A stretch of 35,215 bases of DNA from positions 1 through 35,215 of the forward strand of contig JAJDEQ010000177.1 of NCBI GenBank assembly GCA_029259695.1. The letters are read 5' to 3'. The DNA comes from Planctomycetota bacterium (GTDB lineage: Bacteria; Planctomycetota; B15-G4). The notes under the pieces were generated by a model. It did no database searches. It was not told the DNA's origin and saw only the letters and a list, made by a program, of their open reading frames with translations. The stretch's first letter is position 1. Every line of letters starts with the position of its first letter. This document shows, one piece after another, positions 1 to 8,595 of this stretch. The translations under genes and the position numbers were made by a program.

Positions 1-422
1 GTGTTGCTGATCCACATGGACAGGAACCACGCGGCGAGCATGAAGCCCAGCACGAGGCGCCGCGGTTCGCTGCCGATGGTCGCGACGATGCGCAGTGCCA
101 CCCGCCGGTGCGCTCCCGACGTCTGCAGACCGAGCGCCAGCAGGAAGCCGCCCAGGAACAGGAAGATGGTGGAGCGCCCGTAGTTCACGGCCACGTCGCC
201 CACCGGTGCGATGCTGGCCATGGGGATCAGCACGAGCGGCAGCAGCGACGTGACCGGGATCGGCACCGCCTCGGTGATCCACCAGCACGCCATCCACACG
301 GCGATGGCGGCCATGCCCGCGATCTCGGGCGTGCCACCCGGGCCCAGCAGCCACACGCCGAGGGCCAGGGTCGGCCCGAGCGCGATCTTCCACCAGCGGG
401 TCGTTGGCATCACCGGCTGCAT
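1..422 (-). CDS. SLC13/DASS-family anion:sodium symporter, N-terminal part (runs off left edge)
   Basis: Reading the minus strand from an ATG at 422 gives an open frame of 140 codons to the window edge with no stop. It encodes strongly hydrophobic segments, including the stretch TEAVPIPVTSLLPLVLIP, followed about 25 residues later by a GRSTIFLFLGGFLLALGLQ segment and then WFLSMWIS at the edge. This order is characteristic of the divalent anion:sodium symporter (SLC13/DASS, citrate/dicarboxylate/sulfate/phosphate) family in the inner membrane. Only the N-terminal helices are present, so the substrate cannot be deduced. The gene is divergent from the small membrane protein starting at 543, with about 120 bp between them. 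The start is the first in-frame ATG (MQPVMPTTRWWK); a second Met lies four codons in. Known: the family motif. Inferred: transport function. Confidence 0.8.
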   Translation of the reverse strand, partial: MQPVMPTTRWWKIALGPTLALGVWLLGPGGTPEIAGMAAIAVWMACWWITEAVPIPVTSLLPLVLIPMASIAPVGDVAVNYGRSTIFLFLGGFLLALGLQTSGAHRRVALRIVATIGSEPRRLVLGFMLAAWFLSMWISN

Positions 423-542
423 GGGCGACACGATAAGGTATGACGGCCGCACACCGATGCGGCGCGCTCCCGGTGGGCCGTGCGGCGAGACCGCAGCCGG
501 TGTTCGCGGTCGCGCCGACAACGCAGTGGAGGAGACGTCGAC

Positions 543-770
543 TTGTTGGAGCGCTTTGTGGCCCGCATCCCCGTGTTGCTGATGTTGTTCCTGCTCGGCC
601 TGTGCGCCCACGTGGCCATCGCCGAGAACCAGGGCAGCGAGGTGCTGGTCGCCGGCTTGCCCCTGGGGCTGGTGCTCGTGGCTTACGTACGCGCCGGCCG
701 TGGCGCGCGCGGCGGGCGCGGGACCAGCGGCGCCAGCGCTCCGGGTGGTGGCGGAGGGGACCGCTCGTGA
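543..770 (+). CDS. Small two-helix membrane protein, unknown function
   Basis: 75 codons starting at a TTG placed 9-10 bases after a good GGAGGAG ribosome-binding sequence (about 528-534); an upstream in-frame ATG at 480 would give a basic, low-complexity leader and looks wrong. The product has a hydrophobic helix near residues 9-28 (PVLLMLFLLGLCAHVAIA) and a second near 33-49, then a Gly/Arg/Ser-rich tail. No family recognised. Its stop overlaps the GTG start of the next gene by the sequence GTGA, so the two are probably translationally coupled and the proteins may work together in the membrane. The small size and low-complexity tail leave some doubt about the exact start. Confidence 0.6.
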   Translation: MLERFVARIPVLLMLFLLGLCAHVAIAENQGSEVLVAGLPLGLVLVAYVRAGRGARGGRGTSGASAPGGGGGDRS

Positions 771-1333
771 TCGAGATCGACCAGGCCGGCTACCGGCTCT
801 TCCTGGCGGGCTGCTTCTTCCTGGCGTACGTGCACGCCTACCGCAAGCTGTCGCCCTACTTCGCGGCCACCTGGTTCGGCGCCGCGCTGCTGTTCGCCTA
901 CCGCTGGTCCGGCTCCGGCGTGCCCGAGCTGTTGCTGCTCCCCGGCGTCGTCTTCTATCTGGCCGCCGCCGCCACCAAGGGCCTGGTGGAGACGCGCGAG
1001 CGTTGGCAGGGCAACCATCCCCTGCACGTCGTGATCACCGGTCTGTTCTCGGGTGTCGTGGCCCTGCCGGTGCTGGCCAGCGCCGACGCCATGGGCTGGC
1101 CGGCGCGGCCCGGCTCGTCACCCGGCATGCCCTGGCTCGACGGCATCCCGTCGTCCTGGCTCGGCGGCGTGCCCGGCCCCCAGGTGGGTCTGTGGGTCGT
1201 GGCGGGCCTGGTGTTCTACGGCGCGTACAAGATCCTCGACCACATGGGCCTGGGCAAACCGCTGCAGACGGTGCTCGTGTTCGTGGTCGCGCCGCTGCTC
1301 GTGCCGCTGGTCGAGTTGATCGTCCGCGGCTGA
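767..1333 (+). CDS. Multi-pass membrane protein, unknown function
   Basis: 188 residues from a GTG start that overlaps the preceding stop (GTGA) and is preceded by GGAGGGG at about 753-759. The longer open frame upstream is arginine-rich nonsense in the shadow of the 75-aa gene, so I chose the GTG. About five hydrophobic segments are visible: residues 10-25, 33-46, 54-70, 85-105 (ITGLFSGVVALPVLA) and the C-terminal pair near 143-158 and 166-185. A proline/glycine-rich loop separates the two halves. I do not recognise the family. It forms a two-gene unit with the upstream small membrane protein and is convergent with the App1-like gene that ends at 1461. Confidence 0.7.
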   Translation: MIEIDQAGYRLFLAGCFFLAYVHAYRKLSPYFAATWFGAALLFAYRWSGSGVPELLLLPGVVFYLAAAATKGLVETRERWQGNHPLHVVITGLFSGVVALPVLASADAMGWPARPGSSPGMPWLDGIPSSWLGGVPGPQVGLWVVAGLVFYGAYKILDHMGLGKPLQTVLVFVVAPLLVPLVELIVRG

Positions 1334-1343
1334 GCCGGTCCCG

Positions 1344-1399
1344 GCGCGGCGCCCGGTGACAGGCGCGGTGCCCGGTGACGGCGCGGTGCCCGGTGACAG
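1344..1399. repeat. Three 18-19 bp tandem units in an intergenic gap
   Basis: Three consecutive copies of a unit reading GCGCGG(C/T)GCCCGGTGAC(A)G at 1344-1362, 1363-1380 and 1381-1399, followed by a decaying fourth copy. They lie between convergent genes ending at 1333 and 1461. A separate 7-bp inverted repeat, GACGACG/CGTCGTC, lies near 1430-1462 and could contribute to termination of the minus-strand gene. No coding role is apparent. Confidence 0.75.
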
Positions 1400-1460
1400 G
1401 CGCGGCGTGTGCGCGATGAGATGGCCCCCGACGACGTGGTTCCGGAGTGCGGATCCGTCG

Positions 1461-2702
1461 TCAGCGCTGCTCGTCGCCGTGCAGGAAGTCCTCGAAGCGC
1501 ACGCGGGGGATGTTGCCGGCGCGTTCGAAGACGGTCCACTGGAAGCGCGGCACGTGGCCGAGTGCGGCGACGTAGCGCTCCAGGTCGGGGATCTCCTCGG
1601 ACACGTTGCGGATCAGGATGTGCAGCACGTTGTCCGGGTGGCGGCGGAAGATCTCGCCGTAGATCTCCGGGTCGGCTTCACCCGAGTCGCCCACCAGGAT
1701 GAACTTGCGCCCCGGGTAGCGCGTGATCAGTTCGTCGATGGCCGCCAGCTTGTGCTCCTTGGACGAGCCGATGATCTCGAGCAGGCTCTTGTCCTTCCAA
1801 CGGAAGTCGCGCAGGTGCATCGAACCGCGAGGCAGGCCCACCTGACGGAAGAACGCGTCGAGGGCCGGGTACAGCTGCCAGGGGCTGGCCGAGACGTAGT
1901 GGATCGTGACACCGTCGTCGCTCAGCCGGGTGTAGGCGTCGGCTACGGTGTCGAAGGCCTCGAACGGGCGCAGGAAGGTGCGCTGCATGAGGGCCCGCTT
2001 GTCGCCCACTTCGCTGATCTTGATCGTGTCGTCGATGTCCGAGATGAGCGAGACGCCGGTGGGGGCGATGAACTGGACGTGGCCGACGAAACGCCGTGCG
2101 TCGCCCTCTCGCAGGGTGGCTTCCACTTCCAGCCACCGGCCCTCGCAGTCGAGCGTGCGCAGGGCGGCGCGCACCTGCTCGCGCGACAGGCTGAGCACAC
2201 CCTGGAAGTGACCGTTGGGCGCGGACGGCTCCAGCAGGGCGTGCACCCCGGCAGCTCTCACTCGCAGGCGCTTGCCACGTTCGTTGTCCACCAGGAAGTA
2301 GCGCGCCCGTTCACGGAACAGCGCGTTGTCGCCCTGCGGAGGCAGCTCGATCACGCTCGCGAGCGACTCGATCAGCGCCTTGCGCGCGTGGGAGTCCTCC
2401 TCGGGCTCGAAGATCCAGCCGTGGACCGGGAGCCGCCAGACGTCGGCCGCCTCATCGAGCCAGGCGCCGGTGGGGAAGAAGATCACGGTCTCGTCGGTCT
2501 TGACCGTGTCGCCGGCGGGAGTGCGCGGTGCCATGCTGTCCTCCTGCTTCGCGTCGGCGGTCCCCGGGGCGGGCGCCCCGGTCGGCTGCGGTGTTGCGGG
2601 GGGAGCTGACGAGCGTGGGATGATCACCACCGGGGGTGTGGTCTCACCTGCCTGCACGAAGCAGGCGGCGGACAGTAGACAGCCGAGCAGCAGCGAGGTC
2701 AC
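1461..2702 (-). CDS. App1-like (DUF2183) phosphatase, exported
   Basis: 413 residues. The C-terminal half matches the App1 phosphatidate-phosphatase catalytic domain of the HAD superfamily: DIDDTIK at residues 222-228 (the DxDDT nucleophile motif), a serine-rich second motif VSASPW near 270-275, a lysine-containing segment near 303-318, and VGDSGEADPEIY at 337-348 supplying the last acidic residues. Residues 1-18 form a signal-like segment (VTSLLLGCLLSAACFVQA) and 20-65 a Pro/Ala/Thr-rich linker, so the enzyme is probably outside the cytoplasm or lipid-anchored; the SAAC sequence could act as an imperfect lipobox. The GTG start at 2702 overlaps the stop of the methyltransferase gene (GTGA). 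The larger open frame continuing upstream to 4157 is a shadow of that gene. Known: App1 dephosphorylates phosphatidic acid in yeast. Inferred: a similar lipid or pyrophosphate phosphatase role here. It is the last gene of the glgX-glgB unit. Confidence 0.85.
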   Translation of the reverse strand: MTSLLLGCLLSAACFVQAGETTPPVVIIPRSSAPPATPQPTGAPAPGTADAKQEDSMAPRTPAGDTVKTDETVIFFPTGAWLDEAADVWRLPVHGWIFEPEEDSHARKALIESLASVIELPPQGDNALFRERARYFLVDNERGKRLRVRAAGVHALLEPSAPNGHFQGVLSLSREQVRAALRTLDCEGRWLEVEATLREGDARRFVGHVQFIAPTGVSLISDIDDTIKISEVGDKRALMQRTFLRPFEAFDTVADAYTRLSDDGVTIHYVSASPWQLYPALDAFFRQVGLPRGSMHLRDFRWKDKSLLEIIGSSKEHKLAAIDELITRYPGRKFILVGDSGEADPEIYGEIFRRHPDNVLHILIRNVSEEIPDLERYVAALGHVPRFQWTVFERAGNIPRVRFEDFLHGDEQR

Positions 2703-4246
2703 GCCAGCATGGTACCCCGGGCGATGGCGCGGGCGAGGCGCTCGGGATCGAGGCGCTGGAGCAGCTCGATCCGCACGGGACGCTTGGCGTCGGGGAAGCT
2801 GAAGGCCGCGAAGAAGTCGCGCGCCTCGGGCGTGCACAGCAGCGCCGCCAGGGCGCGGGCCGCGCGCTCGTCCTCGCAGGCCGCGAAGGCCACGGTGTCG
2901 TCGAAGACGACGGGGCGACCGGCGTGGGGGCCCACGGCGCGGAAGGCGAACGACTTGTACAGCCCCGACACGGCCACCTTCCACGGGGCGAAGGTGTACT
3001 CGCCCACACCGAAGATGGCGAAGGCCGGGCGGCCGCGGTAGAGGCGGCTCGCGCGGGCGTCGAGGGCGGCGCGGTGTGCCTGCAGGTAGCGCCAGGTCAG
3101 CGGCGCGACGTGCTCCAGCGGCGCGGTGTCGTCGGCCGGATGGCGCTGGGGCACCAGCATCCAGCGGGTCGGTCCGCGGCCGTGGGCCACGTCCGAACTC
3201 TTGAGCAGCGGGAACACATGGGTGTGCTCCAGCTCCACCGTTTCCCCCAGGCCGTTGATCCAGCGCGACGTGCCCGCACGGTCGTGGGTCGCGCCGTCGT
3301 GGGTCGCGCCGTCGCGGGGCGTGTCGTCGCGGGGCATGTCGGCGGCGGGGCGCAGCTCCATCACCCGCGCGCAGTCGTGCTTCACGCCCGAGCGCCAGCG
3401 CGGTCCGCTGTCGCCCTGCACGTGCTGCCAGCGGTCGTAACGGGTCACGTCGGCCACCACGATGCCCTCGCGTGCACCCAGCGTGGACCGGGCGTGCTCG
3501 CTGTCGAGGTCGGGGTAGACGGGGCACTCGTGCTGGGGTGCGGGGCGCGTTGCGTCGAAGCGCACGACGAGCAGGCAGGCGTCCACCGACACGCCGAAGT
3601 GCGTCGCCGCGCCGATCCGGTGCAGGCTTGCTCGCCCTGTTCCGTCCGCGGCCCAGACGGCACCCAGGGCCCGGCGCGCCACGGCGGTCTTGCACAGCAC
3701 GGCCAGCGTGGCGTCGCGACCGGGCAACTGCTCGAGCCAGCGACGCAGCAGCCACTCGGACACGTCGAAGTTGCCGGCGCCGGTGAGCGCCTCGATGCCG
3801 CGCCGGCCGGGCGTGTTGCGACGGGGCGGCCGGGCGTCGCTGCCCAGGGCGCCGAGCTCGGAGTTGGTGACCCAGGGAGGGTTGCCGAGCAGGAGCAACG
3901 GGTCGGGCAAGGCGGCGAGCTGCGCCTGCCAGTCGAACGCGAAGGCGTCGGCGTTGCGGATCGTCACGCGCGCGCTGGAACCGAGGCGGCGCACCGCGGC
4001 GCGGGCGGCCCGGGCATGGGCGGCATCGAGCTCGACGCCCACCGCTCGTTGCACGTGCTCGAAGTGCTCGAGCGCACCCGTCAGGAACGCGCCCCGGCCG
4101 CAGGTGGGTTCGAGCAGCGAACGGGCCTGCACGCCCAGCCGCGTCAGGGTGCGGCACACTTCCTGCACGAGGGCGGGCGGTGTCTGGAAGTCCCCGCGCA
4201 CGATGGTCCGGCGGCGCGCATCGGTGGCGGGCCGCGCGGGGCTCAC
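2699..4246 (-). CDS. N6-adenine DNA methyltransferase (Eco57I/TaqI-like), apparently orphan
   Basis: 515 residues from a GTG start at 4246 that overlaps the glgB stop (GTGA). The N-terminal half has an S-adenosylmethionine-binding motif I (LEPTCGRGAF, 45-54), preceded by the family's DFQTPP approach segment (19-24), and catalytic motif IV NPPW (122-125), which marks transfer to the exocyclic amino group of adenine. The C-terminal half resembles the target-recognition region of single-chain gamma-class enzymes (FAIFGVGEYTFAPWKVA, later VVFDDTVAF and DAKRPVRIELLQRLD). A His/Asp/Thr-rich insertion encoded by four 15-bp units lies between them. There is no nuclease motif in the protein and no restriction gene nearby, so it looks like an orphan enzyme. 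It lies between glycogen and lipid-phosphatase genes in a tightly overlapping operon, which is an odd setting. An RNA or protein substrate cannot be excluded. Confidence 0.8.
   Translation of the reverse strand: MSPARPATDARRRTIVRGDFQTPPALVQEVCRTLTRLGVQARSLLEPTCGRGAFLTGALEHFEHVQRAVGVELDAAHARAARAAVRRLGSSARVTIRNADAFAFDWQAQLAALPDPLLLLGNPPWVTNSELGALGSDARPPRRNTPGRRGIEALTGAGNFDVSEWLLRRWLEQLPGRDATLAVLCKTAVARRALGAVWAADGTGRASLHRIGAATHFGVSVDACLLVVRFDATRPAPQHECPVYPDLDSEHARSTLGAREGIVVADVTRYDRWQHVQGDSGPRWRSGVKHDCARVMELRPAADMPRDDTPRDGATHDGATHDRAGTSRWINGLGETVELEHTHVFPLLKSSDVAHGRGPTRWMLVPQRHPADDTAPLEHVAPLTWRYLQAHRAALDARASRLYRGRPAFAIFGVGEYTFAPWKVAVSGLYKSFAFRAVGPHAGRPVVFDDTVAFAACEDERAARALAALLCTPEARDFFAAFSFPDAKRPVRIELLQRLDPERLARAIARGTMLA
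3281..3340. repeat. Four 15-bp in-frame repeat units in the methyltransferase gene
   Basis: Units at 3281-3295 and 3296-3310 are identical (GTCGTGGGTCGCGCC). The units at 3311-3325 and 3326-3340 are diverged copies starting GTCGCGGGGC. They encode a hydrophilic pentapeptide repeat of the type (T/M)(H/P)(D/R)(G/D)(A/D) in a loop between the catalytic and recognition regions, and the frame is kept. Confidence 0.8.
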
Positions 4247-6402
4247 GGAGATCCGTCCGCCCCGCGACCCGTGCCCGCGTCGTCGCTCGCCGGCGCTCCG
4301 GCCTCGGGTGACGGGGACAGGACCAGGGCGGACAGGGGCGGGAGGTTGACCACGATCGAACGGGGGAAGCCGTGGTGCGGCGTGTGCTCCACGGCGGGGC
4401 GTTGGATCACCTCGAAGCCGCTGCCACCGAAGTGCTCCGCGTCGCTGCACAGGCTCAGCTCGTAGGCCCCATGGCCGGGGACGCCCACGCGGTACTGCGT
4501 GCGCGGCACCGGCGTCAGGTTGAGCACCATGGCGAGGTGGCCGGCGAGCGGGCCGGCTGCGTAGGGGTCGGCGTCGGCTGCTGCCGCGGCGCCGCCCGCC
4601 TCGGGTGCGTCTCCGCTCGGCGTGGCACTCGGCGTTGCGTTCGGCGTTGCGGCGGAGGCCGGTGCGTCCGCGGTGTCGGCGCCGAGTGCGTGAGCACCGG
4701 TGTCCTCGGCGGGTTCTTCGGCGTCGTCGTCACCCGCGTCCCAGCGCAGGAAGCAGAGCACGGACTGGTTGCTGTCCGAGCAGTCGATCCACTGGAAGCC
4801 GCGCGGGTCGGAGTCACTGCGCCACAGGCACGGGTTGGCCCGGTAGAGCGCACCGAGCTCGCTCAGGAAGGTCTGCAGCGACGCGCGTTGCGGGTCGTCG
4901 CCCAGGTGCCAGTCCAGGCTCTGGTCGTGGTCCCATTCGCGATCGGGGGCCAGCTCGGTGCCCATGAACAGCAGCTTCTTCGAGGGCCGCGTGTACTGGT
5001 AGGCCAGCAGCAGGCGCAGGTTGGCGAAACGGCGCCAGGTGTCGCCCGGCATCTTGGCCAGCAGGGAACCCTTGCCGTGCACGAACTCGTCGTGCGACAG
5101 GGGCATGATGAAGCGCTCGCTGTATTCGTAGAGCATGGCGAAGGTGATGCGGTCGTGGTTGGCCTTGCGGTGCACCGGGTCCAGCGCGAAGTAGGCCAGC
5201 GTGTCGTGCATCCAGCCCATGTTCCACTTGAAGTGGAAGCCGAGCCCGCCCTCCGCCGGGGGCTTGCTCACGCCGGGCCAGGCGGTGGACTCCTCGGCGA
5301 TCATCAGCGCACCGGGGCACTCCTCCCGCACGGCGGCATTCACCTCGCGCAGGCACTCGATCGCTTCGATGTTCTCGCGCCCGCCGTACTTGTTCGGCTC
5401 CCACTGGCCTTCGTCCCGGCTGTAGTCGAGGTACAGCATGGACGACACGGCATCGACGCGCAGGCCGTCGGCGTGGAACTCGTGCAGCCAGTAGAGCGCG
5501 TTGGCCAGCAGGAAGTTGCGCACCTCACGCCGGCCGTAGTTGAAGATCAGCGTCTGCCAGTCCGGGTGCTCGCCCTTGCGTGGGTCGGCGTGTTCGTACA
5601 GGTGCGTGCCGTCGAACGAGGCGAGACCGTGGGCGTCCCGGGGGAAGTGTGCCGGCACCCAGTCGAGCAGCACCCCGATGCCGGCCTGGTGCAGCGTGTC
5701 GACCATGAAGCGGAAGTCGTCGGGCGTGCCGTAGCGCGAGGTGGGCGCGAAGTAGCCGGTCACCTGGTAGCCCCAGGAACCGCCGAAGGGATGCTCCATG
5801 ACCGGCATGAGCTGCACGTGAGTGAAGCCGAAACGTTGCAGGTGCTGCACCAGCTGGAGCGCGAGCTCGCGGTAGTTCAGGGGCTCATTGTGCTGCTCGG
5901 GCGCGTGCACCCAGCTCCCCAGGTGCAGCTCGTAGATGGCCATCGGCTCGCGCGCCCAGTCGCGCGTGGGCCGGGCCGCCATCCAGTCCTCGTCGCCCCA
6001 GGTGTAGGTGTCGTCGGTCACCACGATCGAGGCGTGGCCGGGGAACTGCTCGGTGGACACGCCCAGCGGATCCGTCTTGAGCTGGATCGAATCGTCCCAG
6101 CCGACGATCTCGTACTTGTACAGCGTGCCGTCGCCGAGGCCCGGGATGAAGAGCGCCCAGAAACCGGACTCACCGATGCGCGCGGCCTGGTGCTCGCTCC
6201 CGTTCCAGCCGCAGAAGTCGCCGACCACACTGACCCGGCGGGCGTTGGGCGCCCACACAGCGAAGTGCGTGCCCGCCTGCCCGTCGAGCGTGCAGGGGTG
6301 TGAGCCGAGCAAGCGCCACAGGCGGCGGTGATTGCCCTCGGCGAGCAACCACAGGTCGGCTTCACCGATGGGGAAGCGCGCCGCCGCGGCGGTGCTGCTC
6401 AT
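4243..6402 (-). CDS. glgB: 1,4-alpha-glucan branching enzyme
   Basis: 719 residues. It cuts alpha-1,4 chains and re-attaches them as alpha-1,6 branches during glycogen synthesis in the cytoplasm. In order it shows an N-terminal CBM48 module (about 38-125, AVWAPNARRVSVVGDFCGW), a GH13 barrel with DWVPAHFP near 247, the nucleophile D317 in DGLRVDAVSSMLYLDY, the acid/base E370 in MIAEESTAWPGV, and the stabilising H437-D438 in PLSHDEFVHGKGS. These match the GlgB catalytic set. The ATG start at 6402 overlaps the glgX stop (ATGA); the further upstream in-frame Met would overlap glgX by more. The C-terminal all-beta domain is interrupted at about 557-617 by an acidic then Ala/Thr/Pro-rich low-complexity insertion, part of it encoded by 12-bp repeats near 4617-4650; such an insertion is unusual for this enzyme. 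It is translationally coupled to glgX upstream and the methyltransferase downstream. Confidence 0.97.
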   Translation of the reverse strand: MSSTAAAARFPIGEADLWLLAEGNHRRLWRLLGSHPCTLDGQAGTHFAVWAPNARRVSVVGDFCGWNGSEHQAARIGESGFWALFIPGLGDGTLYKYEIVGWDDSIQLKTDPLGVSTEQFPGHASIVVTDDTYTWGDEDWMAARPTRDWAREPMAIYELHLGSWVHAPEQHNEPLNYRELALQLVQHLQRFGFTHVQLMPVMEHPFGGSWGYQVTGYFAPTSRYGTPDDFRFMVDTLHQAGIGVLLDWVPAHFPRDAHGLASFDGTHLYEHADPRKGEHPDWQTLIFNYGRREVRNFLLANALYWLHEFHADGLRVDAVSSMLYLDYSRDEGQWEPNKYGGRENIEAIECLREVNAAVREECPGALMIAEESTAWPGVSKPPAEGGLGFHFKWNMGWMHDTLAYFALDPVHRKANHDRITFAMLYEYSERFIMPLSHDEFVHGKGSLLAKMPGDTWRRFANLRLLLAYQYTRPSKKLLFMGTELAPDREWDHDQSLDWHLGDDPQRASLQTFLSELGALYRANPCLWRSDSDPRGFQWIDCSDSNQSVLCFLRWDAGDDDAEEPAEDTGAHALGADTADAPASAATPNATPSATPSGDAPEAGGAAAAADADPYAAGPLAGHLAMVLNLTPVPRTQYRVGVPGHGAYELSLCSDAEHFGGSGFEVIQRPAVEHTPHHGFPRSIVVNLPPLSALVLSPSPEAGAPASDDAGTGRGADGSP

Positions 6403-8495
6403 CGCGGGCCCTCGTAGCGGAAGAGCATCAGCGAGTGGGCGATCAGGCGCGCCCAACGCCGCTTGAAGTGCCGTCGCTCGACGTCGTACTGCTCGAAGCC
6501 CGGCAACGCCGTGTCGAGCAGCACCTCCCAGCGTCCGTCGGGCATCTGGAAGCGGCGCGGGCGTTCGCCGCCGTTGACGATCACGAGCAGGCTGTCGCCG
6601 CGCAGCGGGCGCCCTTGTGCGTCGACGTCATCGGCGCCTTCGGCGTGCAGCAACATGCCCAGCACGTGTTTCTCCGGTCGGTGCCAGTCGTCGTGCGTCA
6701 TCGGCTGGCCGTTGGGACGCAGCCAGGAGACTTCCCGCCGGCCGTTGCCGCCGTCCGGGGCGAAGGCGTGCCGGCGGTGCAGCACCGGTTGGGCGTGGTA
6801 GATGCGCAGCAGGGTCTGGACGTAGGCGAGCAGGCCCCGCTGGGTGGTCGACAGGTTCCAGTCGACCCAACTGAGCTCGTTGTCCTGGCAATAGGCGTTG
6901 TTGTTGCCCTGCTGCGTGCGACCCAGTTCGTCGCCGCCCAGGATCATGGGCACGCCCTGGCTGAGGACCAGCGTGGCCAGCAGGTTGCGCTTCATGCGCT
7001 CCCGGCGGTCGATGATCTCCACTGTCTCGGAGGGGCCCTCGGCGCCCCAGTTGCGCGACAGGTTGTCGTCGTGACCGTCGTGCCCGTTCTCGCCGTTGGC
7101 CTCGTTGTGCTTGTGCTCGTAGCTGACCATGTCGTTGAGCGTGAACCCGTCGTGGCAGGTGATGAAGTTCACGCTGCGATTGGGGTTGCCGGCGAACATG
7201 TCGGTGCTGCCCGCCAGGCGGTTGGCGAGTTCGGGCACGATGCCCCGTTGCCCCTGCCAGAAGCGGCGCACGGTGTCGCGGTACACCGCGTTCCATTCGC
7301 TCCACCCGGGCGGGAAGGCGCCCAGCTTCCAACCGGCGGGCCCCAGGTCCCAGGGCTCGGCGATGAGCTTCACCGGGGCCAGCACCGGGTCCTGGTGGAT
7401 GATCTCGTACAGCGTGCGGAACTCGTGGAACCCACGCCCCAGTGCGGGTGCGAGATCGAAGCGGAAGCCGTCCACGTGCATCTCGGAGACCCAGTAGCGC
7501 AGGCTGTCCAGCACGAGTTGCATGGCGCGCGGGTGGGTCGTGTCGAGCGTGTTGCCGCAACCGGTGTGGTTCAGGTCGTGGCGCGGGTCTTCAGGCGACA
7601 GACGGTAGTAGGTTGCGTTGTCGATGCCGCGCAGGCTGAGCGTGGGACCGAGCCGGCCTGATTCGGCGGTGTGGTTGTAGACCACGTCGAGCAGCACCTC
7701 GATACCGGCGGCGTGCAGCCGCTTGACCATCGTCTTGAACTCGTCGACCTGGCGGCCGGACTTGCCCCCGGCGTATGCGCTGTGGGGCGCGAAGAAGCCG
7801 AGCGTGTTGTAGCCCCAGTAGTTGCTCAACCCCCGCTCGTGCAGCCCCCGTTCGGAGACGAAGTGGTGCACCGGCAACAACTCGACCGCCGTGACGCCGA
7901 GCGCCGTGAGGTGCTCGATGATCGGTTCGCTGGCCAGGCCGAGGTAGCTGCCGCGCAGGGCTTCGGGGACGTCGGGGTGCCGGCGCGTGAGGCCGCGCAC
8001 GTGACACTCGTACACCACGCTGCGGTGCCACGGAGTGCGCGGCGGGCGATCGTCTCCCCAGGTGAAGGCGCCGTCCACGACGACGCCCTTGGGGACGAAC
8101 GGCGCGCTGTCCCGCTCGTCGCGAGCGAGGTCCTCGTGTTCGTCGCCGATGGGGTAGCCGAAGACCTGGTCGTCCCAGCGCAACTCGCCGGCGATGGCTC
8201 GGGCGTAGGGGTCGACCAGCAGCTTGTGCGGGTTGAAGCGGTGGCCCTGCTCGGGGGCGAAGGGGCCGTGGACGCGGTAGCCGTAGAGCTGGCCCGGGCG
8301 GACGTCCGGCAGGTAGGCGTGCCACACGTCGTCGCTGCGGCGCAGGGGCAGGCGGGCGGCCTCGGTCGCCGTGAAGGGCTCCTCGAACAGGCACAGCTCG
8401 ACGGATTCGGCGTGTTCGGACGCGAGGGCGAAGTTCACGCCGCCGCCGTCCCAGGTCGCGCCGAGGGGATGGGGTTGGCCGGGCCAGACACGCAT
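6399..8495 (-). CDS. glgX: Glycogen debranching enzyme
   Basis: 698 residues, the normal GlgX length. It hydrolyses alpha-1,6 linkages in limit dextrins during glycogen breakdown. An N-terminal CBM48-type module (about 8-100) contains VNFALASEHAESVELCLF and GYRVHGPFAPEQGHRFNP. In the GH13 barrel, DVVYNHTAE (about 270-278), the nucleophile D347 in VDGFRFDLAPALGR, the acid/base E380 in LIAEPWDLGPAGW, and H448-D449 in FITCHDGFTLNDMVSYEHKHN are all present. The NGENGHDGHDDNLSRNWG stretch after the last motif is typical of the isoamylase/GlgX branch. The start is an ATG about 100 bp downstream of the zinc-ribbon gene; the ribosome-binding sequence is weak (GGGTGGGGA). It is the first gene of the four-gene overlapping unit, and its stop shares bases with the glgB start. 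Confidence 0.96.
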   Translation of the reverse strand: MRVWPGQPHPLGATWDGGGVNFALASEHAESVELCLFEEPFTATEAARLPLRRSDDVWHAYLPDVRPGQLYGYRVHGPFAPEQGHRFNPHKLLVDPYARAIAGELRWDDQVFGYPIGDEHEDLARDERDSAPFVPKGVVVDGAFTWGDDRPPRTPWHRSVVYECHVRGLTRRHPDVPEALRGSYLGLASEPIIEHLTALGVTAVELLPVHHFVSERGLHERGLSNYWGYNTLGFFAPHSAYAGGKSGRQVDEFKTMVKRLHAAGIEVLLDVVYNHTAESGRLGPTLSLRGIDNATYYRLSPEDPRHDLNHTGCGNTLDTTHPRAMQLVLDSLRYWVSEMHVDGFRFDLAPALGRGFHEFRTLYEIIHQDPVLAPVKLIAEPWDLGPAGWKLGAFPPGWSEWNAVYRDTVRRFWQGQRGIVPELANRLAGSTDMFAGNPNRSVNFITCHDGFTLNDMVSYEHKHNEANGENGHDGHDDNLSRNWGAEGPSETVEIIDRRERMKRNLLATLVLSQGVPMILGGDELGRTQQGNNNAYCQDNELSWVDWNLSTTQRGLLAYVQTLLRIYHAQPVLHRRHAFAPDGGNGRREVSWLRPNGQPMTHDDWHRPEKHVLGMLLHAEGADDVDAQGRPLRGDSLLVIVNGGERPRRFQMPDGRWEVLLDTALPGFEQYDVERRHFKRRWARLIAHSLMLFRYEGPR

Positions 8496-8595
8496 GGAGC
8501 GAGCGTCCCCACCCTGGCGGCCGATTCAAGTGCCATCCCGGTTTCCCGCGCCAGCGGCAGCCGCGGCGCCCGTGCCGGTGGGGGCCGGGGCGGCC

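Noticed and set aside
2703..4157. N-terminal half of the 898-codon minus-strand open frame ending at 1461
   Set aside because: It is Arg/Pro-rich and lies exactly over the methyltransferase gene in another frame. The App1-like protein has its own GTG start with a signal peptide at 2702.
2699..4246. Type IIG restriction-modification enzyme
   Set aside because: No PD-ExK or other nuclease motif is visible before the methyltransferase motifs, the N-terminus starts close to motif I, and no restriction gene is adjacent.
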